From NCBI GenBank assembly GCA_000701945.1, contig KL370841.1, forward strand, positions 275,150 to 339,149: DNA of 64,000 nt. The letters run 5' to 3'. This document shows, piece by piece, positions 11,063 through 22,914 of this stretch. The translations under genes and the position numbers were made by a program. This DNA is from Anaerotruncus sp. MC2020. Its GTDB lineage: Bacteria > Bacillota > Clostridia > Oscillospirales > Ruminococcaceae. How positions within the stretch are numbered: position 1 is the stretch's first letter; the number at the start of each line of letters is the position of its first letter. The notes below the pieces were generated by a model. It searched no databases, had not been told where the DNA came from, and worked only from the letters and a program-made list of their open reading frames with translations.

Positions 11063-11869
11063 TCATATATCATATATGACTATCTCGGGCGGGTCGAATG
11101 CGCGGAGCTTGCCGATGCCTGCCGAGACAAACAGCTTCTTTCCGCCGATATCGTACACGCCCTTGGTATACCTCGGGAAGAATCTGCGCTCGGGTGAGAG
11201 CATACCTATCCCGAAGAAACGGACTGCTCCGCCGTGTACGTGTCCGCTGAAGGTGTAGTCAGCGCCCCACTCAGCGTAAGCCTCCGCGAAAATGGGATTG
11301 TGCGCGAGAAGAAGGATCTCGCCCGTCGGGTCGCCGACCATATCACGCATATTCTCCGCTGTGACCTTGTCAAGGTGAAAGTAGCCGCCGTTCTTCTTGT
11401 AGGTCGTGTATGGCGGCTCAATGCCGCATATATTGAACACTTTGCCGTTCACGGACGCCTCTGCCCGACTGTTCCTCAGCAGTATCACGTCCGTGCGTGC
11501 GAGCATTTGCAGGAACTCCTCCTGCCTGCCCGCGGGGAGGCTCTGCTCATGATTGCCGAATATCATATACACGGGAGCGATTTTGCACAGCTCCCGCAGA
11601 AACGCCTCAGTGACCGAAAAATCGGTCTCAGTGCGCGAAACAATGTCGCCTGTGATGAATATGAGGTCGGGCTCCTCCTGCTCTATGCGGTACACGATGA
11701 GCATATTGTCGCCCTGATATCGCTTTTTGTGTATGTCGGAGATGTGCGCTATCCTCAGGCGCTTGCCCGTCCCTGCGTGTCTGACGGTGAGGAGGATGAA
11801 GTTCTCGCACAGCAGATACACCAGCAGCACGAATGCTGCGGCTATGAGTATCGTGATGATGTACCTCAT
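11063..11869 (-). CDS. Membrane-anchored metallophosphoesterase
   Basis: A 268-residue protein with one N-terminal membrane segment (about 3-23) and a calcineurin-like phosphoesterase domain. Metal-binding motifs in order are ISDIH, TGDIVSR, FGNHEQS, LLLAHNP and FSGHVHGG. It resembles YkuE/YaeI-type enzymes that act at the membrane surface. AAGGAGG precedes ATG 11869, and the start overlaps the stop of the upstream membrane protein by 4 bases (ATGA). Natural substrate is unknown. Confidence 0.88.
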   Translation of the reverse strand: MRYIITILIAAAFVLLVYLLCENFILLTVRHAGTGKRLRIAHISDIHKKRYQGDNMLIVYRIEQEEPDLIFITGDIVSRTETDFSVTEAFLRELCKIAPVYMIFGNHEQSLPAGRQEEFLQMLARTDVILLRNSRAEASVNGKVFNICGIEPPYTTYKKNGGYFHLDKVTAENMRDMVGDPTGEILLLAHNPIFAEAYAEWGADYTFSGHVHGGAVRFFGIGMLSPERRFFPRYTKGVYDIGGKKLFVSAGIGKLRAFDPPEIVIYDI

Positions 11870-12339
11870 GCGCACCTCCTTCTGTCGCAGGCTCTCAGCA
11901 CGGGTATGTCTATCAGTGCGAACACGCACAGATACAGCGACGTTACCGCGAATCTGCCCGAATACAGCGATATCAGCTCGGCAGCAGTCCCCCTGTACTC
12001 AGCCTCGGGATTGAACGTGCTGATGTCGGGACTTCCGAGAAAAACCGCCAATGTAAGGAATATTCCCAGCAGCAGGGGTACTGCCGCTGAGAATATGAAC
12101 ACGAATATCCGCGAATAACCGCTGTTCCCGCCCGCGTCAAGCTGCACGAAGTGGTACATCGCGCAGAGCAGCAGCGGCGTTATCAGCGCCGTCCACCACG
12201 GGTAGCCTATCTTCTCGAATGCGAACCAGTTGAGGAACTGGCAGAACAGGCTCAGCACCGTGATGACCGCTGCGGAGAGCGGGCTCTGCGTGAACCTGAG
12301 CTGCGCTGCCTCGGTATTATTCTTCATTTTCGTCGTCAT
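11866..12339 (-). CDS. Four-helix membrane protein downstream of gyrA
   Basis: A protein of up to 157 residues with about four hydrophobic segments (roughly 22-42, 47-66, 75-101, 124-147). I do not recognise the family. The gene starts inside the 3' end of gyrA (overlap 23 bases from the first ATG, 11 bases from the alternative ATG at 12327, starting MKNNTEA) and has only a weak ribosome site, so translation is probably coupled to gyrA. It is followed with a 4-base overlap by the metallophosphoesterase. Confidence 0.65.
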   Translation of the reverse strand: MTTKMKNNTEAAQLRFTQSPLSAAVITVLSLFCQFLNWFAFEKIGYPWWTALITPLLLCAMYHFVQLDAGGNSGYSRIFVFIFSAAVPLLLGIFLTLAVFLGSPDISTFNPEAEYRGTAAELISLYSGRFAVTSLYLCVFALIDIPVLRACDRRRCA

Positions 12340-14953
12340 TGTCGTCGGGGTCAGCCTCGATGACTACCTCGTTTTTCTCCTCCTCGGCAGCCTCTGCCTC
12401 GGCAAGCTTTGCCTGCTCATCGGTGAGCTGCTCGACCTTCTCGGTCTCGGCGGAGTCGTCGTGCTCGGCACGCGTGAACGCAACTACGTTCGCGCCCTCG
12501 CTGACCTTCATCACGCGCACGCCCTTCGCGATACGTCCCATTACGCGGATGTCGCTCGCGAGGATACGTATGATGATGCCGTCGCTCGAAACGAGGATTA
12601 TATCGTCCTCCTCGTCGACTATCTTGATGTTGCAGACGTGACCGCGTATCTCGTCGACCTTGTAGTTGCTGAGTCCGTAGCCGCCTCTGCCCTGTATACG
12701 GTAGCTTTCGAGAGCCGTGCGCTTGCCGTAGCCGTTCTCGGTGACGGTGAGGAGGGTAGCTCCCTCGCGAACTCTCGCCATGCCGACAACGTAGTCGCCG
12801 TCACGGAGCTTTATCGCCCTTACGCCGTGAGCGGAGCGCGACAGTGCGCGTATCTTCTCCTCCTCGAGGCGTATTGCCATGCCGTTGTGAGTTGCGACGA
12901 ATACCTGTGCGTTGCCGTCCGTCATGCGGACGCCTGCTATCTCGTCGCCCTCGTCGAGACCTATCGCGATGAGTCCGTTCTTGCGGACGTTCTTGTACAG
13001 CGAGAGGTTAGTGCGCTTTATCTTGCCGTTCTTCGTCACCATGACGATGAACTTCTCGTCGCTGAAATCGGTGGTCTTTATCATTGCCGCTATCTTCTCG
13101 TTCTCGGTGAGAGGAAGCAGATTTATCAGATTGAAGCCGCGTGAAGCCTTCGAGCCGTCGGGCACCTCGTAGCATTTGAGCTTGTACATTATGCCCTTAT
13201 TCGAGATGAAGAGGATATTGTCGTGAGTTCCGCAGATGAACATCGTATCGACGAAGTCCTCCTCGCGCTGCTTCATGCCCGTGATTCCGCGTCCGCCGCG
13301 GCGCTGTGTCTTGTACTCGGTAACGGGCATACGCTTGATGTAGCCGTTGTTTGTGAGCGTAACGACGCAGTCCTCCTGCGGGATGAGGTCCTCGATGTCG
13401 ACCTCGCCCGATACCGCCTCGATATCGGTGCGGCGAGGGTCGCTGAACTTCTTGCGGATAGTGTTGAGGTCGTCGAGGATTATCTGATATACGCGGTTCA
13501 CGTCCGCGAGTATATCCTCGTAGTCCGATATCTTGGTCAGCAGACCGTACAGCTCGTCGGTTATCTTCTGACGCTCGAGACCTGTCAGCGCACCGAGACG
13601 CATCTGGACGATAGCCTCTGCCTGTTCCTCGGAGAGACCCGTCTGATGCTCGATGTGCAGACCCGTGAAGTCGTACTGCGTGCGGTCGAGCAGAGCGGAC
13701 ATATCCACCTCCTTGAAGCGCTCTATCATGCGCTCCTTAGCCTCGGGGATATTGCTGCTGCTGCGGATTATCTGTATTACCTCGTCGATGTAGTCAGCCG
13801 CGAGCACGAAGCCCTGCAAAATGTGGGCGCGCTCGAGAGCCTTGCGGAGGTCGAAGCGTGTTCTGCGCTGGATAACATCGACCTGGAAGTCGAGGTAGTG
13901 CTGGAGCATCTGCTTCAGCGTGAGTATCTTCGGCTCGCCGTTGACGAGTGCGAGCATGATTATGCCGACTGTGTCCTGAAGCTTCGTCATCGCGAACAGC
14001 TTGTTGAGGACGATGTTCGGGATAGCGTCCTTTTTCAGCTCGATAACTATGCGCATACCGTCCTTGTCGGACTCGTCGCGCAGGTCGTATATGCCGTCGA
14101 TACGCTTGTCCTTGCAGAGCTGATTGATGTTTTTCAATATCAGCGTCTTGTTGACCATGTAGGGTATCTCGTCGACGATGATACAGTTTCTGCTGCCTAT
14201 CTCCTCGAAATGGGTGCGGCTGCGGAGGATTATCTTTCCGCGACCCGTGCCGTATGCGGCGCGTATGCCCGCCTTGCCCATGATTATGCCGCCCGTCGGG
14301 AAATCAGGTCCCTTGATGCTCTCCATGAGCTGGTCCATGGAGCAGTCGGGGTCGTCGATGAGTGTCTGGAGCGCGTCTATGACCTCGCCGAGATTGTGGG
14401 GAGGTATATTCGTTGCCATACCTACGGCGATACCCGTCGAGCCGTTGACGAGCAGGTTCGGGAAGCGCGAGGGCAGGACTACAGGCTCCTTGAGACGGTC
14501 ATCGTAGTTAGGCGCGAAATCAACAGTTTCCTTGTTGATATCGGTGAGCATATCGAGAGTCATCTTCGCCATTTTTGCCTCGGTATATCGGTAGGCGGCA
14601 GCCTTGTCGCCGTCGATAGAACCGAAGTTGCCGTGTCCGTCGACGAGGGGATACCTCATCGAGAAGTCCTGCGCGAGGCGGACGAGAGCGTCGTAAACGG
14701 CGGCGTCACCGTGAGGATGATAGCGTCCGAGCACGGCTCCGACGGTATCGGCACACTTGCGGTACGCCTTGTCGGGAGTCAGACCGTTCTCGTGGAGCGT
14801 ATAGAGTATACGCCTGTGAACGGGCTTGAGACCGTCCCTTACATCGGGCAAGGCTCTTGATACGATTACCGACATAGCGTACTGGAGCATGGAATTCTCC
14901 ATTTCGCTTACTATTTCGGAATGTACGACCTTGGAATTGTCATTGTAAAGCAA
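12317..14953 (-). CDS. gyrA: DNA gyrase subunit A
   Basis: The DNA cleavage/rejoining subunit of gyrase, 878 residues. The N-terminal domain has the RALPDVRDGLKPVHRRIL segment and the catalytic Tyr at about 123 (AAYRYTEAKM); the C-terminal part shows repeated beta-propeller blades and a GyrA box-like QRRGGRGI near residue 546. The C terminus is a very acidic tail (DDNDDENEE). In the quinolone-determining region the sequence is HPHGDAAVYD (79-88), so the residue equivalent to Ser83 of E. coli is Ala84 while the acidic residue Asp88 is kept. It is separated from gyrB by one membrane-protein gene. Confidence 0.97.
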   Translation of the reverse strand: MLYNDNSKVVHSEIVSEMENSMLQYAMSVIVSRALPDVRDGLKPVHRRILYTLHENGLTPDKAYRKCADTVGAVLGRYHPHGDAAVYDALVRLAQDFSMRYPLVDGHGNFGSIDGDKAAAYRYTEAKMAKMTLDMLTDINKETVDFAPNYDDRLKEPVVLPSRFPNLLVNGSTGIAVGMATNIPPHNLGEVIDALQTLIDDPDCSMDQLMESIKGPDFPTGGIIMGKAGIRAAYGTGRGKIILRSRTHFEEIGSRNCIIVDEIPYMVNKTLILKNINQLCKDKRIDGIYDLRDESDKDGMRIVIELKKDAIPNIVLNKLFAMTKLQDTVGIIMLALVNGEPKILTLKQMLQHYLDFQVDVIQRRTRFDLRKALERAHILQGFVLAADYIDEVIQIIRSSSNIPEAKERMIERFKEVDMSALLDRTQYDFTGLHIEHQTGLSEEQAEAIVQMRLGALTGLERQKITDELYGLLTKISDYEDILADVNRVYQIILDDLNTIRKKFSDPRRTDIEAVSGEVDIEDLIPQEDCVVTLTNNGYIKRMPVTEYKTQRRGGRGITGMKQREEDFVDTMFICGTHDNILFISNKGIMYKLKCYEVPDGSKASRGFNLINLLPLTENEKIAAMIKTTDFSDEKFIVMVTKNGKIKRTNLSLYKNVRKNGLIAIGLDEGDEIAGVRMTDGNAQVFVATHNGMAIRLEEEKIRALSRSAHGVRAIKLRDGDYVVGMARVREGATLLTVTENGYGKRTALESYRIQGRGGYGLSNYKVDEIRGHVCNIKIVDEEDDIILVSSDGIIIRILASDIRVMGRIAKGVRVMKVSEGANVVAFTRAEHDDSAETEKVEQLTDEQAKLAEAEAAEEEKNEVVIEADPDDNDDENEE

Positions 14954-15005
14954 GATTTTTACCTCCTGTATGTGATAGAGCTCAAAGCTCTGAAAAAAAC
15001 TTGAT

Positions 15006-15130
15006 TAAGCCATTAGCTATTAGCCTTTAGCCTTTAGCTCGCGGTGTCCGCTGACGCGGACGAATATTTAAAAATTATTGGCGAAGTCGATACCATAAGC
15101 TAACGGCTAATGGCTAACGGCTAACGGCTC
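15006..15130. repeat. Heptamer-armed repeat element, copy 1
   Basis: About 125 bp between gyrA and the YcxB-like gene. The left arm is a run of TAGC(C/T)TT-type heptamers (15006-15040) and the right arm a run of the inverse GGCTAAC/GGCTAAT heptamers (15096-15130). The core has a GTCCGC/GCGGAC hairpin and ends with CGATACCATAAGC. Copy 2 at 23645-23770 has the same plan in the opposite orientation. Confidence 0.7.
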
Positions 15131-15695
15131 ACGAAGCGAGCTTCCTGATGATGTCGCGCTCGGACTCGCTGAAATTCTCCTTCGGTATGATGTAGAACAC
15201 CTGCTTGCCATAAAGAAGCAGGAAGAATTCGCTGTATTCGAGCAGTTTCAGCTTGTCATCCTTCGGTATGCGCGTAGGCTCTGGAGCCGCCTCACCCTCG
15301 GAGCTGTCGGGCTCGTCGTCGGTGACCTCATCGCCGTCTCCGAGGTCGTCGGGAGCCGATACCGTCGAGATATCGACGTAGCTATCTCCCACGCCTATCC
15401 TGTAGACGGGGTCGCCCATCTCCTGCACGGTCTCGACCAGCGAGCGCCTTATCTTGCGCGGATTGTACCACTCCCTGAATGCGAGCGCAAGACAGAGCAC
15501 GATGAGGATATATGCGAAGTAGTTGCTAGTGTCCCTGAACGCGGCGTAGATGAAGTCTGCGGCGAGAATGAGGAATATCGCCATGAAAATGTAGTTCTTG
15601 GGGTAGACATATTTTCTCTGATACGCGCGGTAAGCCTCTCTGAACGTACCTGCGGAAATGCTGTACTCCTTCTCGAGAATGTATTTTTCGTCCAT
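15129..15695 (-). CDS. YcxB-like membrane protein
   Basis: A 188-residue protein with two close membrane segments (about 35-50 and 58-76), an acidic low-complexity stretch (about 120-143) and a C-terminal beta-rich segment (LKLLEYSEFFLLLYGKQVFYIIPK) that resembles the YcxB-like domain. Function is unknown. It lies 28 bases after gyrB in the same direction and is probably co-transcribed with it. The repeat element follows directly, and the stop codon falls in its right arm. Confidence 0.65.
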   Translation of the reverse strand: MDEKYILEKEYSISAGTFREAYRAYQRKYVYPKNYIFMAIFLILAADFIYAAFRDTSNYFAYILIVLCLALAFREWYNPRKIRRSLVETVQEMGDPVYRIGVGDSYVDISTVSAPDDLGDGDEVTDDEPDSSEGEAAPEPTRIPKDDKLKLLEYSEFFLLLYGKQVFYIIPKENFSESERDIIRKLAS

Positions 15696-15722
15696 TTCGT
15701 TCTGTTTCTCCGATTTTTTCTG

Positions 15723-17651
<1,929 letters not shown>

Positions 17652-17717
17652 TTACCTCCATGAATTTTGGTTATATATGTCATTATCCCAATTAACAGGG
17701 TCATTATCGAAATAGGA

Positions 17718-18236
17718 TTATTCCAAAGCTGTCGTCTCCTTGGAATGGTTTGACAGTTCGCCTACATATCTGTAACAAAACAGCTCGGCGTTATAGCCGT
17801 CGTCTGCCTTGGTGAATGTAACATCGAAGCATTTATCGTAAGAACCGGACATCTCTTCTACCCAGCACCAGTATTTCACACTGCTTTTGTCATCTGCCTC
17901 TGTACAACTGAGGATAGCCTTTCCGTGGAAGTCATCTTCCATAAAGGACTTATAGTCATCGACCTTGAAATCAAAATCCGCGATATGATCCTGTGCTGTA
18001 ACGTGACGATAATGTATAGGTTCAACATTATCGAGATCCAGCTTGAGCTTGTCTTCGATGTATTCTATTCTTTTGTCATTGAATCTTGACCATGAAATAG
18101 GCACAAAGAACTTATAAATCATAAAATTAAGCACAATCACAGAAACAAAAACCACGATCAAAGTGGTGATCAATTTTTTTTTCTTTTTTTCAGGACTGTT
18201 CGCGTCAATATCTTCATTCATTGATACATTATCCAT
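17718..18236 (-). CDS. Single-pass membrane protein between remB and gyrB
   Basis: A 172-residue protein with a Lys-rich cytoplasmic start, one membrane segment (about 22-46) and an extracytoplasmic domain with three or four Cys. I do not recognise the family. Its start overlaps the remB stop by one base, so it is translationally coupled. Base composition looks more AT-rich than the flanking remB and gyrB, which suggests a later insertion into the conserved recF-gyrB block. Confidence 0.65.
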   Translation of the reverse strand: MDNVSMNEDIDANSPEKKKKKLITTLIVVFVSVIVLNFMIYKFFVPISWSRFNDKRIEYIEDKLKLDLDNVEPIHYRHVTAQDHIADFDFKVDDYKSFMEDDFHGKAILSCTEADDKSSVKYWCWVEEMSGSYDKCFDVTFTKADDGYNAELFCYRYVGELSNHSKETTALE

Positions 18237-18508
18237 TATAGTCCGCCTCCCTCCGCGAGCCTTTTTTTCAGCGTGCTTGCGGCGAGCTGAGAGACGTAAA
18301 CTCTGCTCCTGCCGTCCTTAGCGGTGACAATAAAGCTCTTCGGGAGCTCATACGTCGCATAGAAGACCTCCCGCTGCTTCTCGGCTTTGTCAAGAAGCCT
18401 GTTCGTTATGCCCGAGACCGTCGTATTATCCATATCGAATATTCCTACGACGTCGCGGACGTCCACGGAGTAGTTATTCCCGATGTGAAGATATATCGTC
18501 CTTTTCAT
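18236..18508 (-). CDS. remB: Extracellular matrix regulator RemB
   Basis: A 90-residue DUF370 protein found next to recF in Firmicutes; RemA/RemB proteins are DNA-binding regulators of matrix genes in Bacillus. The sequence starts [19 protein letters not shown] and contains VVGIFDMDNTTVS and SFIVT, all typical. ATG 18508 is preferred over a TTG one codon earlier. The gene overlaps the 3' end of recF by 35 bases. Confidence 0.88.
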   Translation of the reverse strand: MKRTIYLHIGNNYSVDVRDVVGIFDMDNTTVSGITNRLLDKAEKQREVFYATYELPKSFIVTAKDGRSRVYVSQLAASTLKKRLAEGGGL

Positions 18509-19622
18509 CAATGAGCCTGCCTCCGCTGATACGCATTATCTTCCCCTTTATCTCGGGGAGCAGCGCCCCCTCGTTCGGAGTCGTGAGAAATACCTGCATA
18601 TCCTTTATCATATCGAAGATGAAGCGCTGACGCCGCTCGTCGAGCTCGCCCATGACGTCGTCAAGAAAGATGACTGGCGATTCCTTCGAGCGCTTCATGA
18701 ATATTTCAGCCTGCGCGAGCTTCATGACGAGAGCCGCGCTCTTTATCTGTCCCTGCGAGCCGTAATCCCTCGCACTGACGCCGTTTATCTTGATGTTTAT
18801 CTCATCGCGGTTGACTCCCGAATGCGTCGAACCCGTGCGGATATCATAGTCCTCGGTCTCGCGGAGCTTGCGGTAGTACTGCTCCACAGCCTGCTCGTCG
18901 CAGGGGCGCTCCATATCCTCGGGACGGTACACATTCGACCGATATTCGAGCTCGAGTACCTCCTCGCCGCCCGATATCGTGCGGTAGAGCTCGCCGCATA
19001 TAGCGTTTATCTTTGCGACGTACTCATTGCGCATATAGGATATGACTGCTCCCTCGCGGGCAGCCTGCCTGTCCCATATGTCGAGGATACCGCGGTCTGT
19101 CGAGCCCTGCATTATGCCTTTTAGCAGGGCGTTCCGCTGGTTCATGATAGCGTTGTGCTTGTTGATGTGCACGACGGACACGGGGTTGAGCTGCGAAGCC
19201 GCCATATCAATGAAGCTCCGCCGCTTTTCGGGCGAGCCCTTGATGATGTCGACGTCGTCGGGAATGAACGCGATGCACTTGAACACGTCGAACAGCGCCC
19301 TTGCGCCCTTCTGCTTCACGCCGTTGAGCGTTATCTGCTTGGGCGAGGTCTGACTGCGCGACATATCGAACTCTATCTTCTGCTCCCTGACGCTGTCGCG
19401 AATTTTTATCTTCGCGGACATACGGCTGCCCGTGAGGCAGATGTAGTCCTTCTCCTTCGAGCCGCGGAAGCTCTTGCATCCCGAGAGTATCCACATCGCC
19501 TCGAGCAGATTCGTCTTGCCCTGAGCGTTCGGACCGACTATGATGTTATATTTCGGGTCGGGCTCGAAGAAAATGCCCTCGAGGTTCTTGAAGCCGTCAA
19601 TTTCGGCGCAGGTGATTATCAA
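18474..19622 (-). CDS. recF: DNA replication/repair protein RecF
   Basis: A 382-residue SMC-like ATPase that loads RecA at gaps. Walker A is [14 protein letters not shown], the signature region is around [20 protein letters not shown], and Walker B is [13 protein letters not shown]. The start is assigned to a TTG at 19622 that overlaps the stop of the S4-protein gene (TTGA), with GAGGTAAAGG just upstream; homology begins at the following [12 protein letters not shown], and the longer upstream frame has no support. Confidence 0.92.
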   Translation of the reverse strand: MIITCAEIDGFKNLEGIFFEPDPKYNIIVGPNAQGKTNLLEAMWILSGCKSFRGSKEKDYICLTGSRMSAKIKIRDSVREQKIEFDMSRSQTSPKQITLNGVKQKGARALFDVFKCIAFIPDDVDIIKGSPEKRRSFIDMAASQLNPVSVVHINKHNAIMNQRNALLKGIMQGSTDRGILDIWDRQAAREGAVISYMRNEYVAKINAICGELYRTISGGEEVLELEYRSNVYRPEDMERPCDEQAVEQYYRKLRETEDYDIRTGSTHSGVNRDEINIKINGVSARDYGSQGQIKSAALVMKLAQAEIFMKRSKESPVIFLDDVMGELDERRQRFIFDMIKDMQVFLTTPNEGALLPEIKGKIMRISGGRLIDEKDDISSHRE

Positions 19623-19828
19623 ACTACCTTTACCTCTCCGCCGCCCTCGAGCTTCACAATATCGCCGCTGCGTATCTTCTTGCCCCTCATGGTGCATACC
19701 TCGCCGTTTACGAGGACGTGACCGTCCTGAATGAGCCTCTTTGCCTCTCCGCCCGAACCGACGAGCGAGGCGAATTTGAGCAGCGCGTCTAGCTTGATAA
19801 ACTCGGTGCTTACCTTGATTTCCTCCAT
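19619..19828 (-). CDS. yaaA: S4-domain RNA-binding protein YaaA
   Basis: A 69-residue protein that is almost entirely an S4 domain ([33 protein letters not shown]). It is the conserved small gene between dnaN and recF in Firmicutes, also called RlbA. It probably binds rRNA. It sits in the dnaN-recF operon, separated from dnaN by a palindromic repeat. Confidence 0.9.
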   Translation of the reverse strand: MEEIKVSTEFIKLDALLKFASLVGSGGEAKRLIQDGHVLVNGEVCTMRGKKIRSGDIVKLEGGGEVKVV

Positions 19829-19847
19829 ATGAAATCCTCTCTCTGCA

Positions 19848-19912
19848 GGGAACGCCGCCCTCGGCGTTCCTATGATTCTGTAGGGGACGGCGTCCTCGAC
19901 GTCCCTATGATA
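19848..19912. repeat. Palindromic repeat between dnaN and yaaA
   Basis: GGAACGCCG/CGGCGTTCC hairpin (about 19849-19870), then TGTAGGGGACGGCGTCC and GACGTCCC (19879-19905), identical to the copy at 8513. It interrupts the otherwise tight dnaN-recF operon. Confidence 0.65.
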
Positions 19913-19917
19913 AAAGC

Positions 19918-21021
19918 TCAGTTTCTGAGCTGGATAGGCATAATGAGGAAGATGTAGCTCTCGCCCTCGAGCGGGAGTATCTCTATTACCTTCATTGCAC
20001 CGTTGAAGCGAACTCTTACCTTGTCGCCCTCGGCAGCGCGGAGCGCCTCGAGTATGAGCTTGTTATTGAAGCCGATAGTCACGGGCTCGCCCGATATATC
20101 AGCGGATATCGCGTCGTTTACTCTGCCAATGCCCGTGCGGCAGCTTATCTTGATAACGCCGTTATCTACCTCGCAGCGTATCGGCGACTTGTTCTTGTCG
20201 TCGATGATGAGCGAACAGCGCTCGAGGCTCGTCACGAAGTCCTTCTTGCTGACGATGACCTCAGTCTTGTGGCTCGTGGGTATGCTGAGCTTGTAGTTGT
20301 GGAATGCGCCCTCGAGGAGTCTCGATATAACGAACACATTGTTTATCTCGAAGATGATGTGGCGGTCGTTGACGCAGATAGTGCAGTTCTTGTCGTTGTC
20401 GTCCCTGATGAGGGTCGATACCTCGGTGACTGCCTTCTTCGGAACTACAAAATGGTAGTCCTCACTGCTCTCGGTGAGCTCGCATCTGATAGCAAGGCGG
20501 AAGCCGTCGATAGCGACGAGGTTGAACTTGCCGCCCTCGATGTCAAACAGCTCGCCCGTGAGTATGGGCTTGCTCTCGTTGAGAGACGCCGCATAGCTCG
20601 TCATATTTATCATAGAGCGGAGCGTTGTCGCCTTGACTGCGAAGCTCCTCTGATTGTCAACGACGGGGAGGTCGGGATACTCGTCCGCGGCAATGCCCGA
20701 AAAACTGCACTCCGTAGCTACTGACGAGATGTTAATGACGTTGTTCTCGTCGACCTCTATCGTTACCTCATCGCCCGACATCTTCCTGACGAACTCGCTG
20801 AACAGCCTTGCATTTACCACAAATTCGCCGTTATCGGCAGTATTGGCAATGATAGTCGTTCTTATGCCCATTTCGAGGTTGTAGCCCGTGAGCTCCACTG
20901 TATCGGGAGCGACCTTGACCTTTATTCCCTCGAGAGCCTGTATCGTGGACTTCTGAGGTACAGCGCGGGAGACGTTGGTTATAGCCTCGCTGAGCGCGTC
21001 TCTGTCACAAATAAATCTCAT
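19918..21021 (-). CDS. dnaN: DNA polymerase III beta sliding clamp
   Basis: A 367-residue clamp with three similar domains (about 1-120, 128-245, 246-367). The product begins [14 protein letters not shown] and ends [12 protein letters not shown], as is usual for the family. ATG 21021 follows a GGAGGT site at 9 bases; an upstream frame extension has no ribosome site. The gene lies next to dnaA across the 457-bp oriC spacer. Confidence 0.96.
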   Translation of the reverse strand: MRFICDRDALSEAITNVSRAVPQKSTIQALEGIKVKVAPDTVELTGYNLEMGIRTTIIANTADNGEFVVNARLFSEFVRKMSGDEVTIEVDENNVINISSVATECSFSGIAADEYPDLPVVDNQRSFAVKATTLRSMINMTSYAASLNESKPILTGELFDIEGGKFNLVAIDGFRLAIRCELTESSEDYHFVVPKKAVTEVSTLIRDDNDKNCTICVNDRHIIFEINNVFVISRLLEGAFHNYKLSIPTSHKTEVIVSKKDFVTSLERCSLIIDDKNKSPIRCEVDNGVIKISCRTGIGRVNDAISADISGEPVTIGFNNKLILEALRAAEGDKVRVRFNGAMKVIEILPLEGESYIFLIMPIQLRN

Positions 21022-21478
21022 TTTAAGATTACCTCCGTGTTTCATTTTCAAGTACAGCATACCACACACAGAATGATATGATATGATATAAATAATATAG
21101 TCGTATTAGTATAGGCGGTGGAAAAGTTGGGACAAGCCCTCAGCCCCTTCATACAGGCGAAAACCTGTCCACATACTGCTGTTGTCAGATTTAGGACAGC
21201 CGTGGAATCTTTTTCATTACGGATAATTTAAGTGAAAAAGGTTGATTTAGGTGGAGTTGAAGTTGAAGAAAAGTGAAGAAATCTGTTTATTCTACAGATA
21301 GTGATAATATTTTTCACTTCAACAGCACGTTGAGGGTTGAAGCAGCAGGGTGGACACGGTGGAATACCTGTCCGAGCTGTGAAAATACCGCCGAAAAGTA
21401 TTCAACATATTGTTGAAAAGCAAGTTGAAACAGCTTTTTTTCAACCTTTCCAACCTGTAAAAATTGTCAGATTAGGAA
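21022..21478. other. oriC part 1: dnaA-dnaN spacer
   Basis: This 457-bp gap carries an AT-rich stretch with repeated TGATA/TATGA units (about 21073-21115), a candidate unwinding region, next to GGTGGAAAA (21117). Other DnaA-box-like sites are CTGTCCACA (21165), TATTCAACA (21399), TGTTGAAAA (21411), AGTTGAAAC (21423) and TTTTCAACC (21438). The sites at 21399, 21411 and 21423 start 12 bp apart. No coding region is supported. Confidence 0.75.
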
Positions 21479-22852
21479 TTATGTTTTGCTCTTGTCGCGT
21501 ATGTTCTTGATGATGTCGTTTACGAGGTTGCTGAGGTTCTGGTCCTTCTGGATCGCCTCTGTTACGCTGTTTACGGAGTATACGATAGTCGAGTGGTCGC
21601 GTCCGCCGAACTCCGTACCGATAGATGCGAGCGGCATTTGTGTTATCTCCCTGACAACGTATATAGCTACCTTGCGGGCGATGGATACCTGCTGAGAGCG
21701 CTTGTTAGAGCGCAGGTCCTCGGGCGATACGCCGTAGACGGTCGATACCTCGGAGATTATCTTTTCAACAGTTATCGGTATGGGCTGTTCATCTGTGAGT
21801 ACGTCGCGGATAACGCTCTGTGCCATGGATATCGTGATAGGGCTTCCTGCAAAGTGATTCAGCGCCTTCAGGCGTATAACTGCGCCCTCGAGCTGACGTA
21901 TGTTCGACTTCAGGCGATTTGCCATGAACTCCGATACCTCAGCGGGCATCTTCATATCGAGGAGCTCGCTCTTGCGGTTGATGATTGCGAGCCTTGTCTC
22001 GTAGTCGGGAGCTGATATATCAGCGATGAGTCCGCCCTCGAAACGTGTGCGCAGACGGGATTCGAGCGTGATGAGCTCCTTCGGCGGCTTATCGGAGGTG
22101 ATGACTATCTGCTTGCCCTCCTGATGAAGCTTGTAGAAGGTGTGGAAGAACTCCTCCTGCATACGCTCCTTGCCCGCGAAGAACTGGATATCGTCGATGA
22201 GGAGGATATCAGCATTGCGGTACTTCTCGTGGAAATCGGATATGAGGTTGTTTGTTATCGCCGAAACGAGGTCGTTTCCGAATGTCTCGCTCGTGACGTA
22301 GACGATATTGAAGCTCGGGTGGTGCTTTCTGACCTCATTTGCGATAGCTGTGATGAGGTGGGTCTTGCCCATGCCAGACGGTCCGTATATGAACAGCGGG
22401 TTATAGCCCGATATCTCCCTCTCGCCGCAGTTCTTCGCTACCGATTTGCTGCACGCGAGCGCAAAGCTGTTCGACGGTCCCTCGATGAAGGTATCGAAGG
22501 TGTAGTCGTAGTTCGCGAATTTGTACGACTTCTCAAGCTCGGCATTCTTCTTCTCGAGCTCGTCGTCGGTAGGTATCTGTCCGCCGATGTCGGGCTCGTC
22601 CGACTCGACGTTGATGATTATGTTTACATTCAGACCGAGCACGTTGAGGAAAGCCTCGCTGAGCACGGACGCATAAGTCGTCATGACGATATTCTTCTGG
22701 AATTCTGTTCCTACGCAGAATATGGCGTCCTTGCCGTCGAAGCTGACGGTCTTGAGCGGATCTATCCAGGTTTTTATGGCGATAGCGGGTATTTTGTCGT
22801 TATCGCGGCAGTATTGCTTTACGTTTTCAAAAACTTCCTCGAAAGAGTTCAT
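21479..22852 (-). CDS. dnaA: Chromosomal replication initiator DnaA
   Basis: A 457-residue AAA+ initiator. Domain I covers about 1-80, domain III has Walker A GPSGMGKTHL and Walker B ILLIDDIQFF, and domain IV ends with the DNA-binding signature. The recognition region reads SIARKVAIYVVREIT and FGGRDHSTIVYS: the minor-groove Arg is kept, but the usual Pro before it is Ala and the usual DHTT is DHST. ATG 22852 has GGAGG 6 bases upstream. The gene is autoregulated by inference, since a DnaA box lies inside its promoter. Confidence 0.97.
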   Translation of the reverse strand: MNSFEEVFENVKQYCRDNDKIPAIAIKTWIDPLKTVSFDGKDAIFCVGTEFQKNIVMTTYASVLSEAFLNVLGLNVNIIINVESDEPDIGGQIPTDDELEKKNAELEKSYKFANYDYTFDTFIEGPSNSFALACSKSVAKNCGEREISGYNPLFIYGPSGMGKTHLITAIANEVRKHHPSFNIVYVTSETFGNDLVSAITNNLISDFHEKYRNADILLIDDIQFFAGKERMQEEFFHTFYKLHQEGKQIVITSDKPPKELITLESRLRTRFEGGLIADISAPDYETRLAIINRKSELLDMKMPAEVSEFMANRLKSNIRQLEGAVIRLKALNHFAGSPITISMAQSVIRDVLTDEQPIPITVEKIISEVSTVYGVSPEDLRSNKRSQQVSIARKVAIYVVREITQMPLASIGTEFGGRDHSTIVYSVNSVTEAIQKDQNLSNLVNDIIKNIRDKSKT

Positions 22853-22914
22853 ATGCAACCTCCGTATGAAAAAATGAATGGGAAGCCATACTCCCCTATA
22901 TTAATATATAGTAT

